DNA of 64,000 nt, taken from positions 1 to 64,000 of the IMG/VR virus record IMGVR_UViG_3300044695_006284; one strand, 5' to 3'. How positions within the stretch are numbered: position 1 is the stretch's first letter; the number at the start of each line of letters is the position of its first letter. Shown in pieces: positions 36,538 to 45,634 of this stretch. Source of the stretch: a virus. The notes below the pieces were generated by a model. That model saw only the letters and a program-made list of their open reading frames with translations, was not told where the DNA came from and did not search any database. Position numbers and translations under genes: made by a program.

Positions 36538-37240
36538 ATATAAAGACGATTGTTTTACAATAGACGAGTTTTTAACAAAAAATGAATGTGATTCAATAAT
36601 TGCGTATCTGGAGTACCTTGTTGATAATAATATATTAGAGTGGAATCAGATATCATTTTATGACTCTTTCGCTATGGGCTTTTGGCCATATGATCCAACA
36701 CTTGAACACTTTGGGTTACCTCAAAATTATTTCCATGACATTCTAAAAGAAAAAATTAAAAAAGCTTGCGAGTATGTTCTAGAAAAAGAAGTTTCTGAGG
36801 TTAGCTATCATGCACAAAAATGGACAGATGGAGCGTTTGCAACATTTCATTCTGACAATTCAGACGAACACGGAAATCCGTCAGAGTTTGAAAGAAGTAA
36901 ATATGCTGCTTTTATATATTTAAATGAAAACTTTGAAGGTGGATTTTTAAACTTTAGAGATCATGATATAACTGTAGTTCCAAAAATTGGAAGAATTGCA
37001 ATATTTGCTGGGGGGTACAAGAATGAGCATGAGGTTACAAAGGTGCACGGCGGAACAAGATACACTATTGGATCTTTCTGGGATAATGCAGATGCAGTTT
37101 ATACAGAAGAGCAAGTTTTAGAAAGAGAAGAACGGTTAAAAAAGACTAGAGCTGAGCAAGATATAACTTATGCTACATGGCAAAAAGAAAAAGAAATGGG
37201 TATTGTGCCTGACTATATTGGAAAGAATGGTGAGAAGTGA
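36524..37240 (+). CDS. 2OG-Fe(II) oxygenase
   Basis: 238 residues. Iron ligands H109-S-D111 (FHSDNSD) and H169 (NEHEVT), anchor R179 (TRYTIGSFW). The core is LNENFEGGFLNF. A charged C-terminal extension (residues 190-238) is not seen in the paralogues. Overlaps both neighbours. Confidence 0.87.
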   Translation: MIISKYKDDCFTIDEFLTKNECDSIIAYLEYLVDNNILEWNQISFYDSFAMGFWPYDPTLEHFGLPQNYFHDILKEKIKKACEYVLEKEVSEVSYHAQKWTDGAFATFHSDNSDEHGNPSEFERSKYAAFIYLNENFEGGFLNFRDHDITVVPKIGRIAIFAGGYKNEHEVTKVHGGTRYTIGSFWDNADAVYTEEQVLEREERLKKTRAEQDITYATWQKEKEMGIVPDYIGKNGEK

Positions 37241-38085
37241 ACAAGATTGAGATATATCCTAGAGTAATCGTTTATAAAAATGTTTTACCAGATTGGGAAA
37301 AGTATTTAAATCTTCTTAAGCGCTCTGAAACAGAAAACGCTAAGTATTTTTTTGAAGAGTGGTCAGATTGGTACGGTCTTGGAACAATGATGAATCTACC
37401 AATGAAAAATAGATATATGGCTTATGAGCTAACATCTGAAGATGAATATGAGTTACTGCAAAAACAGTTTCTAGAAGATCTTACAGAAGCATACTACAAG
37501 TGTACGGAAGATTATGTAATATCTAACCAAATATCTTTACCAAATTGGGCAAACAACGGAATTTCAATATGTAAGTATTTTGTCTCAGAAGACTATAAAG
37601 ATATGGCTATGTCTTATCACACGGACTACAGAGGATTTGATTCAGAGTCTCCAGGTAAAAAATATGCTATAACTTGTACAATTTATTTAAACGATGATTA
37701 TGAAGGCGGAGGTCTATCGTTTCTGCAGGAAGAAACTGGAGATGTTATTGACTACAAGCCCGAGGCTGGAGATATTGTTGTTTTCCCATCTGGAAATCCA
37801 ATAACTGGAACATCTAATTATTTTCATGGTGTCGACAAAGTAGGCGGCAAGGAAAAATACTTTATAAGATGTTTTTGGTCTTATGATTTTCCTGGAACAG
37901 CAGAGTGGCATAGTAATTCAGAAAAGTACGGTAAAGAAGAATGGGAAGCAATGGAAACAGAAAGAATGAAAAAAGAAATAAAATCTGGAATGTGGCATAA
38001 GTATATAGTCAACCCAGGTGAAAAAGATCCAGAGCATACCCAGCAAACTCCATTTTTTAGAAAAAACAGATGGAGAGTTCGATGA
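37237..38085 (+). CDS. 2OG-Fe(II) oxygenase
   Basis: 282 residues from a GTG that overlaps the upstream TGA (GTGA). Iron ligands H128-T-D130 (YHTDY) and H197 (YFHGVD), anchor K207 (KYFIRCFW). The core is LNDDYEGGGLSF. It has the longest N- and C-terminal extensions of the set. Confidence 0.87.
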   Translation: MNKIEIYPRVIVYKNVLPDWEKYLNLLKRSETENAKYFFEEWSDWYGLGTMMNLPMKNRYMAYELTSEDEYELLQKQFLEDLTEAYYKCTEDYVISNQISLPNWANNGISICKYFVSEDYKDMAMSYHTDYRGFDSESPGKKYAITCTIYLNDDYEGGGLSFLQEETGDVIDYKPEAGDIVVFPSGNPITGTSNYFHGVDKVGGKEKYFIRCFWSYDFPGTAEWHSNSEKYGKEEWEAMETERMKKEIKSGMWHKYIVNPGEKDPEHTQQTPFFRKNRWRVR

Positions 38086-38702
38086 AGATAACAAAACTAG
38101 AAGATAAAATATTTTATTATGAAAATTTAATAGACGATCCAGAAAAATTTATAGATGATATTTCTATTCCAGATAGAGTGGATAGAAATTTTCAAATTTC
38201 AAAGTGGGATGAATGGAAGTCAAGCGATAGCGATTTAGTTTATGGAAATAGCAAATCTGGATCATTTTCTAACATTAACTTTTCAACTCAAGAAGATATA
38301 TCTATATCCTTAAGAGCAATGCAAACAAAGTTTATATCAGACATAGTTTTTGCAAACTATATAATGGAAACTAAACATCCTCATTTAAAGCTACCCGATT
38401 ATTTTAATATCAGAAAGTATAACGTAGGGGCAGACATGGGAGAGCATGCAGATTCTAGCGATACAACTGATATGTATCATCCTTTAGTTTCTGGAGTTTT
38501 ATACATAAACGATGATTATGAAGGCGGCGAGTTGTCTTTTTCACAGCAAGGAATAACAATAAAGCCTTCTGCTGGAAGCCTGATTGTCTTCCCATCATAT
38601 GAACCCTACTACCACAGGCCTTTGCCAGTAAAAAGCGGAGTAAAATATATGATTCCATTTTTTTGGTATCCTGTAGAAACAGAATGGGTAAATAAAAAAT
38701 GA
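38082..38702 (+). CDS. 2OG-Fe(II) oxygenase
   Basis: 206 residues from the ATG at 38082, overlapping the upstream TGA (ATGA) with GGAGAG 6 nt before it. Iron ligands H122-A-D124 (GEHADS) and H178 (YYHRPL), anchor K188 (VKYMIPFFW). The core is INDDYEGGELSF. Closest in layout to the decayed copy that follows. Confidence 0.87.
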   Translation: MKITKLEDKIFYYENLIDDPEKFIDDISIPDRVDRNFQISKWDEWKSSDSDLVYGNSKSGSFSNINFSTQEDISISLRAMQTKFISDIVFANYIMETKHPHLKLPDYFNIRKYNVGADMGEHADSSDTTDMYHPLVSGVLYINDDYEGGELSFSQQGITIKPSAGSLIVFPSYEPYYHRPLPVKSGVKYMIPFFWYPVETEWVNKK

Positions 38703-39331
38703 TGTACCCTTATGTTGTTGTTGGGACAAATTCTCTTTATTTTATAAAATCGATTAATGAACCAATATACTTAATAGATTTTATAGAAAAAATAAATTCG
38801 CTAGATGAATCTTTCCCTGTTATATCTAAATGGGAAAACGAGGAAGACAAGCTTTTTAAAAAGACCGTTCATCTAGACGCACAAGATATATCAAATCAAA
38901 AAGTTTTGCAAAAAACTTTATACATAAAGAATAGTTTTTTGTCTAATATAAACTTTTGTAAAAATCTTTATGCAGAGGCAATGGGATTAGATTGTGGCCC
39001 AGTAAGTGATTTATCAATATATAAAAAAATGCCTGGGTATATTGAAAATAATTTAAAAAAAGAAAAAACGGAAAATCTTATAAATGTTTATGTTATTTTA
39101 AATTCAGATCCAGATTCCAGACCCTTTTGCCTAGATAAAGAAAAGGAGCTATACATAAGACCAGAGCCTGCTAGCATATTCATGATACCAGACAGCCTGG
39201 ACCAGATTGTTGGACAAAATATAACTAGTATTACTTACTATGCAAAAGCTTCCTTTTTGATTAATCCTAGAGAGTTCTATAATTCCGAATCTGCTTTAAA
39301 TCTAGATACTTCCGAATATAAAATCAATTAG
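38699..39331 (+). CDS. Decayed 2OG oxygenase paralogue lacking metal ligands
   Basis: 210 residues that follow the same plan as the 38082 product: an N-terminal SLYFIKSINEPIYLIDFIEK, then ISKWENE and SNINF segments, then a VYVILNSDPDS strand in place of the core and ELYIRPEPASIFMIP in place of IKPSAGSLIVFP. Where the intact enzyme has H-A-D there is no His or Asp pair, and the distal His is missing, so iron binding is not expected. The frame is intact, hence a structural or regulatory role rather than a pseudogene is possible. Confidence 0.65.
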   Translation: MMYPYVVVGTNSLYFIKSINEPIYLIDFIEKINSLDESFPVISKWENEEDKLFKKTVHLDAQDISNQKVLQKTLYIKNSFLSNINFCKNLYAEAMGLDCGPVSDLSIYKKMPGYIENNLKKEKTENLINVYVILNSDPDSRPFCLDKEKELYIRPEPASIFMIPDSLDQIVGQNITSITYYAKASFLINPREFYNSESALNLDTSEYKIN

Positions 39332-39333
39332 GA

Positions 39334-39339
39334 TATAAT
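39334..39339 (+). promoter_or_regulatory. -10 element, leaderless start
   Basis: TATAAT ends 6 nt before the ATG at 39346; there is no ribosome binding site. Confidence 0.4.
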
Positions 39340-39345
39340 GTAAAT

Positions 39346-41106
39346 ATGTCCTACTACCTAGATATAATCAAAGATTCACCAATTGGCTTTTGGAAGCTAG
39401 ACGAGCTATCTGGTAATATTGCCTATGATTTTTCTGGTTGTGGAAATAATGGATCTTATGTCGGACAAATATCTAAACTTGGAATGCCAATTGTTTTGGG
39501 AGGAGATCATTCAAATAAAATTGATAGCTCAAATTATATACAATTTACAATATCAAAAGATTTTTCTGGAACAAATGGAACTGGTGGCTTTGCAACTTTA
39601 GATACTTACGACAACGATTTTTCCCTTGAGGCATGGATACATCCAAAAACACTTACAGGGCTAACTCCAATTTTAGCAGACTCGGCTGGTATTGGATTAT
39701 ACTGGGACAACGGAAATGTTGTTTTTAAATTAGAATCTGAAAGAATTGACTATTCGGTTCCAAATCCAAATAGAGTTATTCATATTGTCGGAGTTTATTC
39801 TACAAGATTAATGAGCCTTTATGTAGACGGAAAAGTTGTTCAAACCAAACCACTATCTAGCAAGTTTACAAATACAAGCGTAACTCTTATGTCTGGCCCA
39901 GCAAGCTCAGGAGAATATTTTTTAATTGATAGCCCAGCTATTTATAGATATGCTTTATCTAGCTCTTCCATACTATCACATTACAATCAATTGTTTTCAA
40001 ATAATGAGGAGCAGATTTCTGTGCCAGATTTTGGACAGTTATTTTTAGTTTCAGAAAAATACTATAATGCAGAAGGAAGGTATTACTATCCAGAAACGGA
40101 AAGCTGGAGATCTTTAACATACAATAATAGTAATTTATCTTATGATGAAAGAAATAATAGTGTTTATTTAAGTTCTGGCACTCAAGGAGAAATTTTAGAA
40201 GAAATAGTATTGAATACTACAAAGCCCTATGTGTCTTCTAAAATAAACTGGGTTGCATCAACTGGAGTTTCTATTTATGTTTCAGAAATATCTGATGCTG
40301 GTCCGTGGACTATTTGTACAAATGGATCTTCTATACCAGGGTTTACAGAAGGATCTAGCTTTTCTTCAAGAAAAGTTTTATATTTTAAAATTCAGTTTAA
40401 TTCTTCAGACCTAGACAAATATAAGCCAGAGTTGTATTCGTTACGAATTTATTTTTATACTGAGAAAAAAATGTCTGCCCATAATGGTGGAAACACTATT
40501 TCTACATCACAACCATTGTCTGGCTCATCCTGGGATATTGATTTTTCAACCAACAGCTACCCAGTAAGATCTAGAAATTATCATAATGGTGCTAGGGCAA
40601 AATCTTCAGCAATACTTGTTAGCCTAGCAGAAGAAGTAAAAAGCATAGAGATGATATTTACTCCAAAATCATTATCCAGCGGACATATTCTTTTTAATAA
40701 AACTGGCCTTGTAGAAACACAACTTGCTTGGGCATCTAACGGATCAATTTCTAAATCAAATATTTCTAGCATATATATAAATGGACAGGATGCAACATCT
40801 GCAACAAATATATCTTCTTATCTTTATATAGATGAGCCAAACTATATATTTATAACGGCATCATCTTTAATTTCTGGAGACCTGTGGCTTAATGGTAAAG
40901 AGATTTTAGGGGTTAGGTCTGGGGTACTAGATGATAATTTGTATCAAAATATTGCCACGTATTTAAGCTCTACTATAAGCCCAGAAGAACACTATAATCT
41001 TTATATCGGTAAGCCTTCAGCGATAGGCCAAGGTTCGTCTATAAGCATGACAGAAGAGCCAGTATCAACATACTCTAGAGACAGAGTTGTGTTCCAAATA
41101 ATATAA
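39346..41106 (+). CDS. LamG-like carbohydrate-binding appendage protein
   Basis: 586 residues. Residues 1-220 look like a LamG/concanavalin-type jelly roll: SPIGFWKLDELSGN and YDFSGCGNNGSYVG, then NDFSLEAWIHP and VGVYSTRLMSLYVDGKV. The rest is beta-rich and may hold a second such domain (about 350-586, DLWLNGKEILGVR). Such domains bind glycans, so a receptor-binding role is likely. It is the last appendage gene before the head operon. Confidence 0.75.
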   Translation: MSYYLDIIKDSPIGFWKLDELSGNIAYDFSGCGNNGSYVGQISKLGMPIVLGGDHSNKIDSSNYIQFTISKDFSGTNGTGGFATLDTYDNDFSLEAWIHPKTLTGLTPILADSAGIGLYWDNGNVVFKLESERIDYSVPNPNRVIHIVGVYSTRLMSLYVDGKVVQTKPLSSKFTNTSVTLMSGPASSGEYFLIDSPAIYRYALSSSSILSHYNQLFSNNEEQISVPDFGQLFLVSEKYYNAEGRYYYPETESWRSLTYNNSNLSYDERNNSVYLSSGTQGEILEEIVLNTTKPYVSSKINWVASTGVSIYVSEISDAGPWTICTNGSSIPGFTEGSSFSSRKVLYFKIQFNSSDLDKYKPELYSLRIYFYTEKKMSAHNGGNTISTSQPLSGSSWDIDFSTNSYPVRSRNYHNGARAKSSAILVSLAEEVKSIEMIFTPKSLSSGHILFNKTGLVETQLAWASNGSISKSNISSIYINGQDATSATNISSYLYIDEPNYIFITASSLISGDLWLNGKEILGVRSGVLDDNLYQNIATYLSSTISPEEHYNLYIGKPSAIGQGSSISMTEEPVSTYSRDRVVFQII

Positions 41107-41154
41107 TTTTGTCAGGCTGAGTGACAAAAGCTGGACTTATGTATACAAGAATGG

Positions 41155-41160
41155 TAAAAT
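41155..41160 (+). promoter_or_regulatory. Extended -10 before the head operon
   Basis: TGG-TAAAAT, 8 nt before the ATG at 41169, with no clear -35. Confidence 0.4.
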
Positions 41161-41168
41161 AATTAACT

Positions 41169-41513
41169 ATGGACATTAAAAGAATTAACGCTCAAATGAA
41201 GTCTGGAGAAACCAGGCTTGGAGTGTATGTCTGGGAAATGCCTGATGGAAGATGGGTCGGAGACGAAGACAATAACTTTTTGTCTATATCGTCCATGATT
41301 GGAAACAAAGAAAGAATTGCTTTGCTTGCAACAGCCGTGGCACACTATGGGATCGATGTTGGCCAACCTAAGTTTATTGAGGGAAGCCGACAAATTGATG
41401 ATGAAGAGTTTGAGTATCAAAAGCAAAGATTAAGATGGGGCCTAACTCCAGATCCACTGGACATCGGTGTTCACAAGGAAGAAATGGCTAGACTAAATGG
41501 TGGTAAAAAATGA
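41169..41513 (+). CDS. Hypothetical protein preceding the portal
   Basis: 114 residues. It begins with a MDIKRINAQMKSGETRLGVY segment and has an alpha/beta composition. Position directly before the portal gene (4-bp overlap) suggests a role in packaging or head assembly, where some actinophages carry a small conserved protein. No catalytic motif. Confidence 0.65.
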   Translation: MDIKRINAQMKSGETRLGVYVWEMPDGRWVGDEDNNFLSISSMIGNKERIALLATAVAHYGIDVGQPKFIEGSRQIDDEEFEYQKQRLRWGLTPDPLDIGVHKEEMARLNGGKK

Positions 41514-43090
41514 TTGAATACGATGAAGATACAGTTCAAGATAATGTAGAAATATCTAATGTTGCAGATTGGATGAGATTTAATAATCCCACAACACAAA
41601 AATCTGACGATCTGTTTGATATAGATGCCGAAGAGATATTAAAGCTTTCAGGACTTGGAGCTTCATTTAGAAGAAAAGTGTCTAGAGACCTACAAAAAGC
41701 TTTTACTGGTAAAGATGGTGCCGTAACCCAGCAGCTTCAACACCAACAGGCAGTTAGCGGATACGCCACGTTTGATCTAATTCAGCCAGAGTATAACTTA
41801 GATTATCTTTCAACAATTTATGAAATTTCACCTTACAACTATGCAGCAATAAATGCAAAAGTTGCTAACATTGTAGGACTAGGGTTTGACTTTATTGAAT
41901 CAAAAAAAACCACAGATACCCTAGAAGATATAGAAGACGATAAGCAGCTAGAAAGAGCACGTAAAAAGTTAAATAGGATTAAGCAAGACCTACACCGTTG
42001 GCTAGAGGATTGCAACGAAGATGAAACATTTAAAGAAACTCTTGTAAAGTTCTACACTGACATAGAGGCTACTGGTAATGGCTATCTGGAGGTCGGTAGA
42101 ACAACGACTGGTAAGATAGGGTACATCGGTCATATACCTTCAAAGACAATGCGTGTAAGACGCCTTAGAGACGGTTTTATACAGCTTCTTTATGGCAAAG
42201 CTGTTTTCTTTAGAAATTTTGGAGACACAGAAACCGTAAACCCAATTGCTGGTCAAGAAGACAGACCTAACGAGATTATTCATTTAAAGAAGTACACTCC
42301 AAAGAATAATTACTATGGAATCCCAGACATTATTGCTGCACAAAACGCTATGGCTGGAAATGAATTTGCTGGTAAATACAACCTTGACTATTTTGAAAAT
42401 AAGGCGGTTCCAAGATATATTATTACAGTAAAGGGAGCAAAGCTTTCTACAGAATCAGAAAGAAAATTGCTTGAGTTTTTTCAGGTAGGATTAAGAGGAA
42501 AGAACCACAGATCACTATATATTCCGCTTCCTCCAGATTCTCCAGATTCAAAAACTGAATTTAAGATGGAGCCAATTGAGGCGGGCTCGCAAGAGTCTTC
42601 ATTTAATATATATCGCCAATCCAATAGAGATGAAATATTAATGGCTCACAGAGTCCCAATTAATAAAATTGGCACACCAGCAGGAATCAACCTTGCCGCA
42701 GCCAGAGATGCAGATAAGACATTTAAAGAGCAGGTTTGCAGACCAGCCCAAGAAAATCTAGAAAAGAAATTAAATAAAATTATTCAAGAAATGACCGATG
42801 CTCTAGAACTTAGATTTAATGAATTGAGTCTTACAGATGCAGATACCCAGTCAAAGATTGATGAAAGATATCTTAGATTCCAAGTAATAACTCCAAATGA
42901 AATTAGAGTTAGAATGGGAATGGTTCCAAGAGATGGTGGGGATGTCCCAGTAGATCTTGCAGCCCAAGCCGCCGAAATTAAGGCTCAGGCCAACCAAAGC
43001 AGAGCACGTGACCAAGAAAGATCTGCAAATTCTCCAGATAAATCTGGGGAGGGTAGAAATGCAAAAGGAGATGGAAGACAAGTCAACTAG
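41510..43090 (+). CDS. Portal protein
   Basis: 526 residues. Features of the PBSX-type portal family: YATFDLIQPEYNLDYLSTIY (about 83-102), a NYAAINAKVANIVGLGFDF stretch, RDEILMAHRVPINKIG (about 377-392) and a charged C-terminal tail. It should form the dodecameric ring at the packaging vertex that joins head to tail. Followed by protease and capsid genes in canonical order. Confidence 0.92.
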   Translation: MIEYDEDTVQDNVEISNVADWMRFNNPTTQKSDDLFDIDAEEILKLSGLGASFRRKVSRDLQKAFTGKDGAVTQQLQHQQAVSGYATFDLIQPEYNLDYLSTIYEISPYNYAAINAKVANIVGLGFDFIESKKTTDTLEDIEDDKQLERARKKLNRIKQDLHRWLEDCNEDETFKETLVKFYTDIEATGNGYLEVGRTTTGKIGYIGHIPSKTMRVRRLRDGFIQLLYGKAVFFRNFGDTETVNPIAGQEDRPNEIIHLKKYTPKNNYYGIPDIIAAQNAMAGNEFAGKYNLDYFENKAVPRYIITVKGAKLSTESERKLLEFFQVGLRGKNHRSLYIPLPPDSPDSKTEFKMEPIEAGSQESSFNIYRQSNRDEILMAHRVPINKIGTPAGINLAAARDADKTFKEQVCRPAQENLEKKLNKIIQEMTDALELRFNELSLTDADTQSKIDERYLRFQVITPNEIRVRMGMVPRDGGDVPVDLAAQAAEIKAQANQSRARDQERSANSPDKSGEGRNAKGDGRQVN

Positions 43091-43146
43091 TCCTACTCAA
43101 CTAGTTATTTGCCTTTTGATACAACAATCTCTATAATATATAACAT

Positions 43147-44463
43147 ATGATCATAGAAAAGTCACATTGGTCTTCTAATGGAAATGCTATTAATTTATCA
43201 GTTCCATTTACGAAGGTCAATAGAGAAAAAAGAACAGTCTCAGGATTCGCAACATTAGATAACCTGGATCAGACTGGTGATGTCGTTACTCAAGAAGCTA
43301 GCATGAAAGCATTTGAAAGCTTTAGAGGTAATCTAAGAGAAATGCATCAACCACTTGCAGTTGGCAAGGTAGCATCTTTTAGACCAGAAACTTTTTATGA
43401 TCCTGCAACAAAAGAATTTTACAACGGTGTTTATGTTGATGCATACATTTCTAAGGGCGCTCAAGATACTTGGGAAAAGGTACTAGACGGAACACTAACA
43501 GGATTTTCTATCGGCGGAAAGATTATTGAATCAGATAACGAAGTAAACAAATCAACAGGAGCATCAGTAAGGTTTATTAAAGACTATGCACTAGTTGAAC
43601 TATCAATCGTTGATTCACCAGCAAATGAACTATGTAACATTTTATCTATTGAAAAAGTAAATGGACAAATGATTTTTAAAGGCATCGCAGCAGATGTTAA
43701 AATGGAAAATATTTTTTATTGTGCAGAAAGTGATTCTGTATTTATGTCAACAGAATCAGAATACATATCTCCAGTTACTGGTAAAAAAACAGAACTCATT
43801 GGATGGGTAGAATCAAACGACGTAAACAAAGGAAAAGAAATAGAAAAGATTCTTGATTCACGTAGATCAAGATTGCAAACATTGCCTGACAACACAAATA
43901 TAAATATGGCAATTGCAGAAGGAGGAAATGAAGTGGAAAAGCTTAATGTAACAGAAGCAACTCCAGTAGTAGAAGAAGCAGTAGCTCCAGAAGCACCTGC
44001 AGAAATTATTGAAGAAGTTGCCCCAGTAGAACAAGAGTCTGCTGAAGTTGTAGCTGAAGAAACTTCTGCCGAAGTTCTGGAAAAATCAGCAGAACTAACA
44101 GTTCAGGAATCACCTGACTTTGTTAAAATGCTAGGCGACCTTAAGGGTTTCTTCTCAGAGACTTTGGAAAAGGCCTCTGAGGCAAACGCTGCTCAGGTTT
44201 CAACAATCAAGGAGACAGTCGAAGCTTTTAGCAAGAATGTCGATTTGAGAATTTCAGAATTAGCAGAAAAGCACACAGAACTCTCAACAGCAGTTGATTC
44301 AATTAAGTCCATCATGGACACAGTTGAAAAAAGAGTAGACGCAGTAGAATCAGACACTGCAATCAAGAAGTCCTCTGACCTTGGCGGGTCAGCTGGAGTA
44401 ACAATCAAAAAATCAAAATGGAACGGCACTTTCCTCGGTTCCGTTAGCGAATTAACAAAATAA
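43147..44463 (+). CDS. Prohead protease fused to scaffold-like region (XkdF-like)
   Basis: 438 residues. Residues 1-170 resemble XkdF/prohead serine proteases: VSGFATLDNLDQTGDVV, REMHQP (His about 61) and LVELSIVDSPANE (Ser near 155). Residues 260-420 are Glu/Ala-rich coiled-coil, typical of a scaffolding segment degraded during maturation. A TATAAT at 43132-43137 lies shortly upstream. Confidence 0.82.
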   Translation: MIIEKSHWSSNGNAINLSVPFTKVNREKRTVSGFATLDNLDQTGDVVTQEASMKAFESFRGNLREMHQPLAVGKVASFRPETFYDPATKEFYNGVYVDAYISKGAQDTWEKVLDGTLTGFSIGGKIIESDNEVNKSTGASVRFIKDYALVELSIVDSPANELCNILSIEKVNGQMIFKGIAADVKMENIFYCAESDSVFMSTESEYISPVTGKKTELIGWVESNDVNKGKEIEKILDSRRSRLQTLPDNTNINMAIAEGGNEVEKLNVTEATPVVEEAVAPEAPAEIIEEVAPVEQESAEVVAEETSAEVLEKSAELTVQESPDFVKMLGDLKGFFSETLEKASEANAAQVSTIKETVEAFSKNVDLRISELAEKHTELSTAVDSIKSIMDTVEKRVDAVESDTAIKKSSDLGGSAGVTIKKSKWNGTFLGSVSELTK

Positions 44464-44481
44464 GGGTATGGTGAAAAACTA

Positions 44482-45531
44482 ATGAGTAATGAACTATTAG
44501 CAAAAGCAGCTGAAGCAGGCACAACACTAACAGGTGGAATGACTGGCGCAGCAAACCCTACCGACGGAATTCACGTAGGTTCCGAGGGTAAGGGAGGCTT
44601 GCTCAATCCTGAGCAATCCGCAAGATTCCTCGATTACATGTTCGATGCAACAGTAATCGGTAAAGTAGCACGTACAGTTCGAATGAGAGCTGACACTACA
44701 GAGATTGATCGTATCGGCGTCGGAGAAAAGCTTATGAAGCTTGCATCTGAAGCAGAGAACACTGGCACAAACTCAGCAGTACAGTTCTCAAAGATTTCTC
44801 TCACAACAAAGAAGCTTCGCCTAGATTGGGAGCTTTCAACTGAGTCTCTAGAAGACAACATTGAAGGTGCTGATCTAGAAGATCACATTGCAAGACTTAT
44901 GGCAACACAGGCTGGTAATGACCTAGAGGACGTAGTCCTTAACGGTAACACAGCTCTATCTTCAGATAACCTATACAAGGCATTTGATGGTATTGTCAAG
45001 ATTGCAAAGACAAATGGTCGTGTAGTAGCTGGAGCGGGTGCAGTAGTATCTCGTGACATCTTCAACAAGGCACTAAAGGCTATGCCACGTAAGTACAAGC
45101 AGCGTCGTCCAGACCTACGCTTCCTTGCAGGCTCAAACCTAATTCAAGACTACTTGTACTCAACATCACAGAACATCCAAAACGTTAACCCACAAGATAT
45201 CGCTTCAAGCATTATCCGTGGAGACCAGGGTGGTCTAGGTGGTCCAGCAGGATATGTGGCACCATTCGCATTTGGTATTCCAATTGTTGAAGTTCCACTA
45301 CTTAAGGAAACACAGACAGGTTCATATGCAACACCAACAGGAGAGCACGGAGACGTCCACTTGACATTCCCAAATAACGTTGTTATTGGTATCAAGCGTG
45401 ATGTAACTGTTTACCGCTTCTTCTGGCCAAAGAAGGACTCAATCGAATATACAATGTATACTCGTGTTGGTACCCAAATTGAGCAGGCAGATGCATGGGT
45501 AGTCGTAAAAGACGTTAAGGTTGCTTCTTAA
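44482..45531 (+). CDS. Major capsid protein (HK97-fold)
   Basis: 349 residues. The order after protease/scaffold and motifs of the family (SARFLDYMFDATVIGKVART, WELSTESLEDNIEGADLEDH, FPNNVVIGIKRDVTV) indicate the major capsid protein. The codon usage is more regular than in neighbouring genes, as expected for a highly expressed gene. A strong terminator follows. Confidence 0.9.
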   Translation: MSNELLAKAAEAGTTLTGGMTGAANPTDGIHVGSEGKGGLLNPEQSARFLDYMFDATVIGKVARTVRMRADTTEIDRIGVGEKLMKLASEAENTGTNSAVQFSKISLTTKKLRLDWELSTESLEDNIEGADLEDHIARLMATQAGNDLEDVVLNGNTALSSDNLYKAFDGIVKIAKTNGRVVAGAGAVVSRDIFNKALKAMPRKYKQRRPDLRFLAGSNLIQDYLYSTSQNIQNVNPQDIASSIIRGDQGGLGGPAGYVAPFAFGIPIVEVPLLKETQTGSYATPTGEHGDVHLTFPNNVVIGIKRDVTVYRFFWPKKDSIEYTMYTRVGTQIEQADAWVVVKDVKVAS

Positions 45532-45556
45532 TTAAATAAGAAATAACTACCGAAAG

Positions 45557-45582
45557 GCCCCCAATTAATTTTGGGGGCTTTT
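45557..45582 (+). terminator. Rho-independent terminator after the capsid gene
   Basis: GCCCCCAA / TTGGGGGC stem with a TTAATT loop, then TTTT. Confidence 0.88.
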
Positions 45583-45598
45583 CATTTTAATTTTATAG

Positions 45599-45607
45599 TG
45601 CTATAAT
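45599..45607 (+). promoter_or_regulatory. Extended -10 promoter
   Basis: TGC-TATAAT directly after the capsid terminator; it should restart transcription for the head-tail connector genes. A nearly identical TGC-TATAAT follows the major tail protein terminator. Confidence 0.6.
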
Positions 45608-45634
45608 TTATGTACATACCAAAGGAGTATATAT

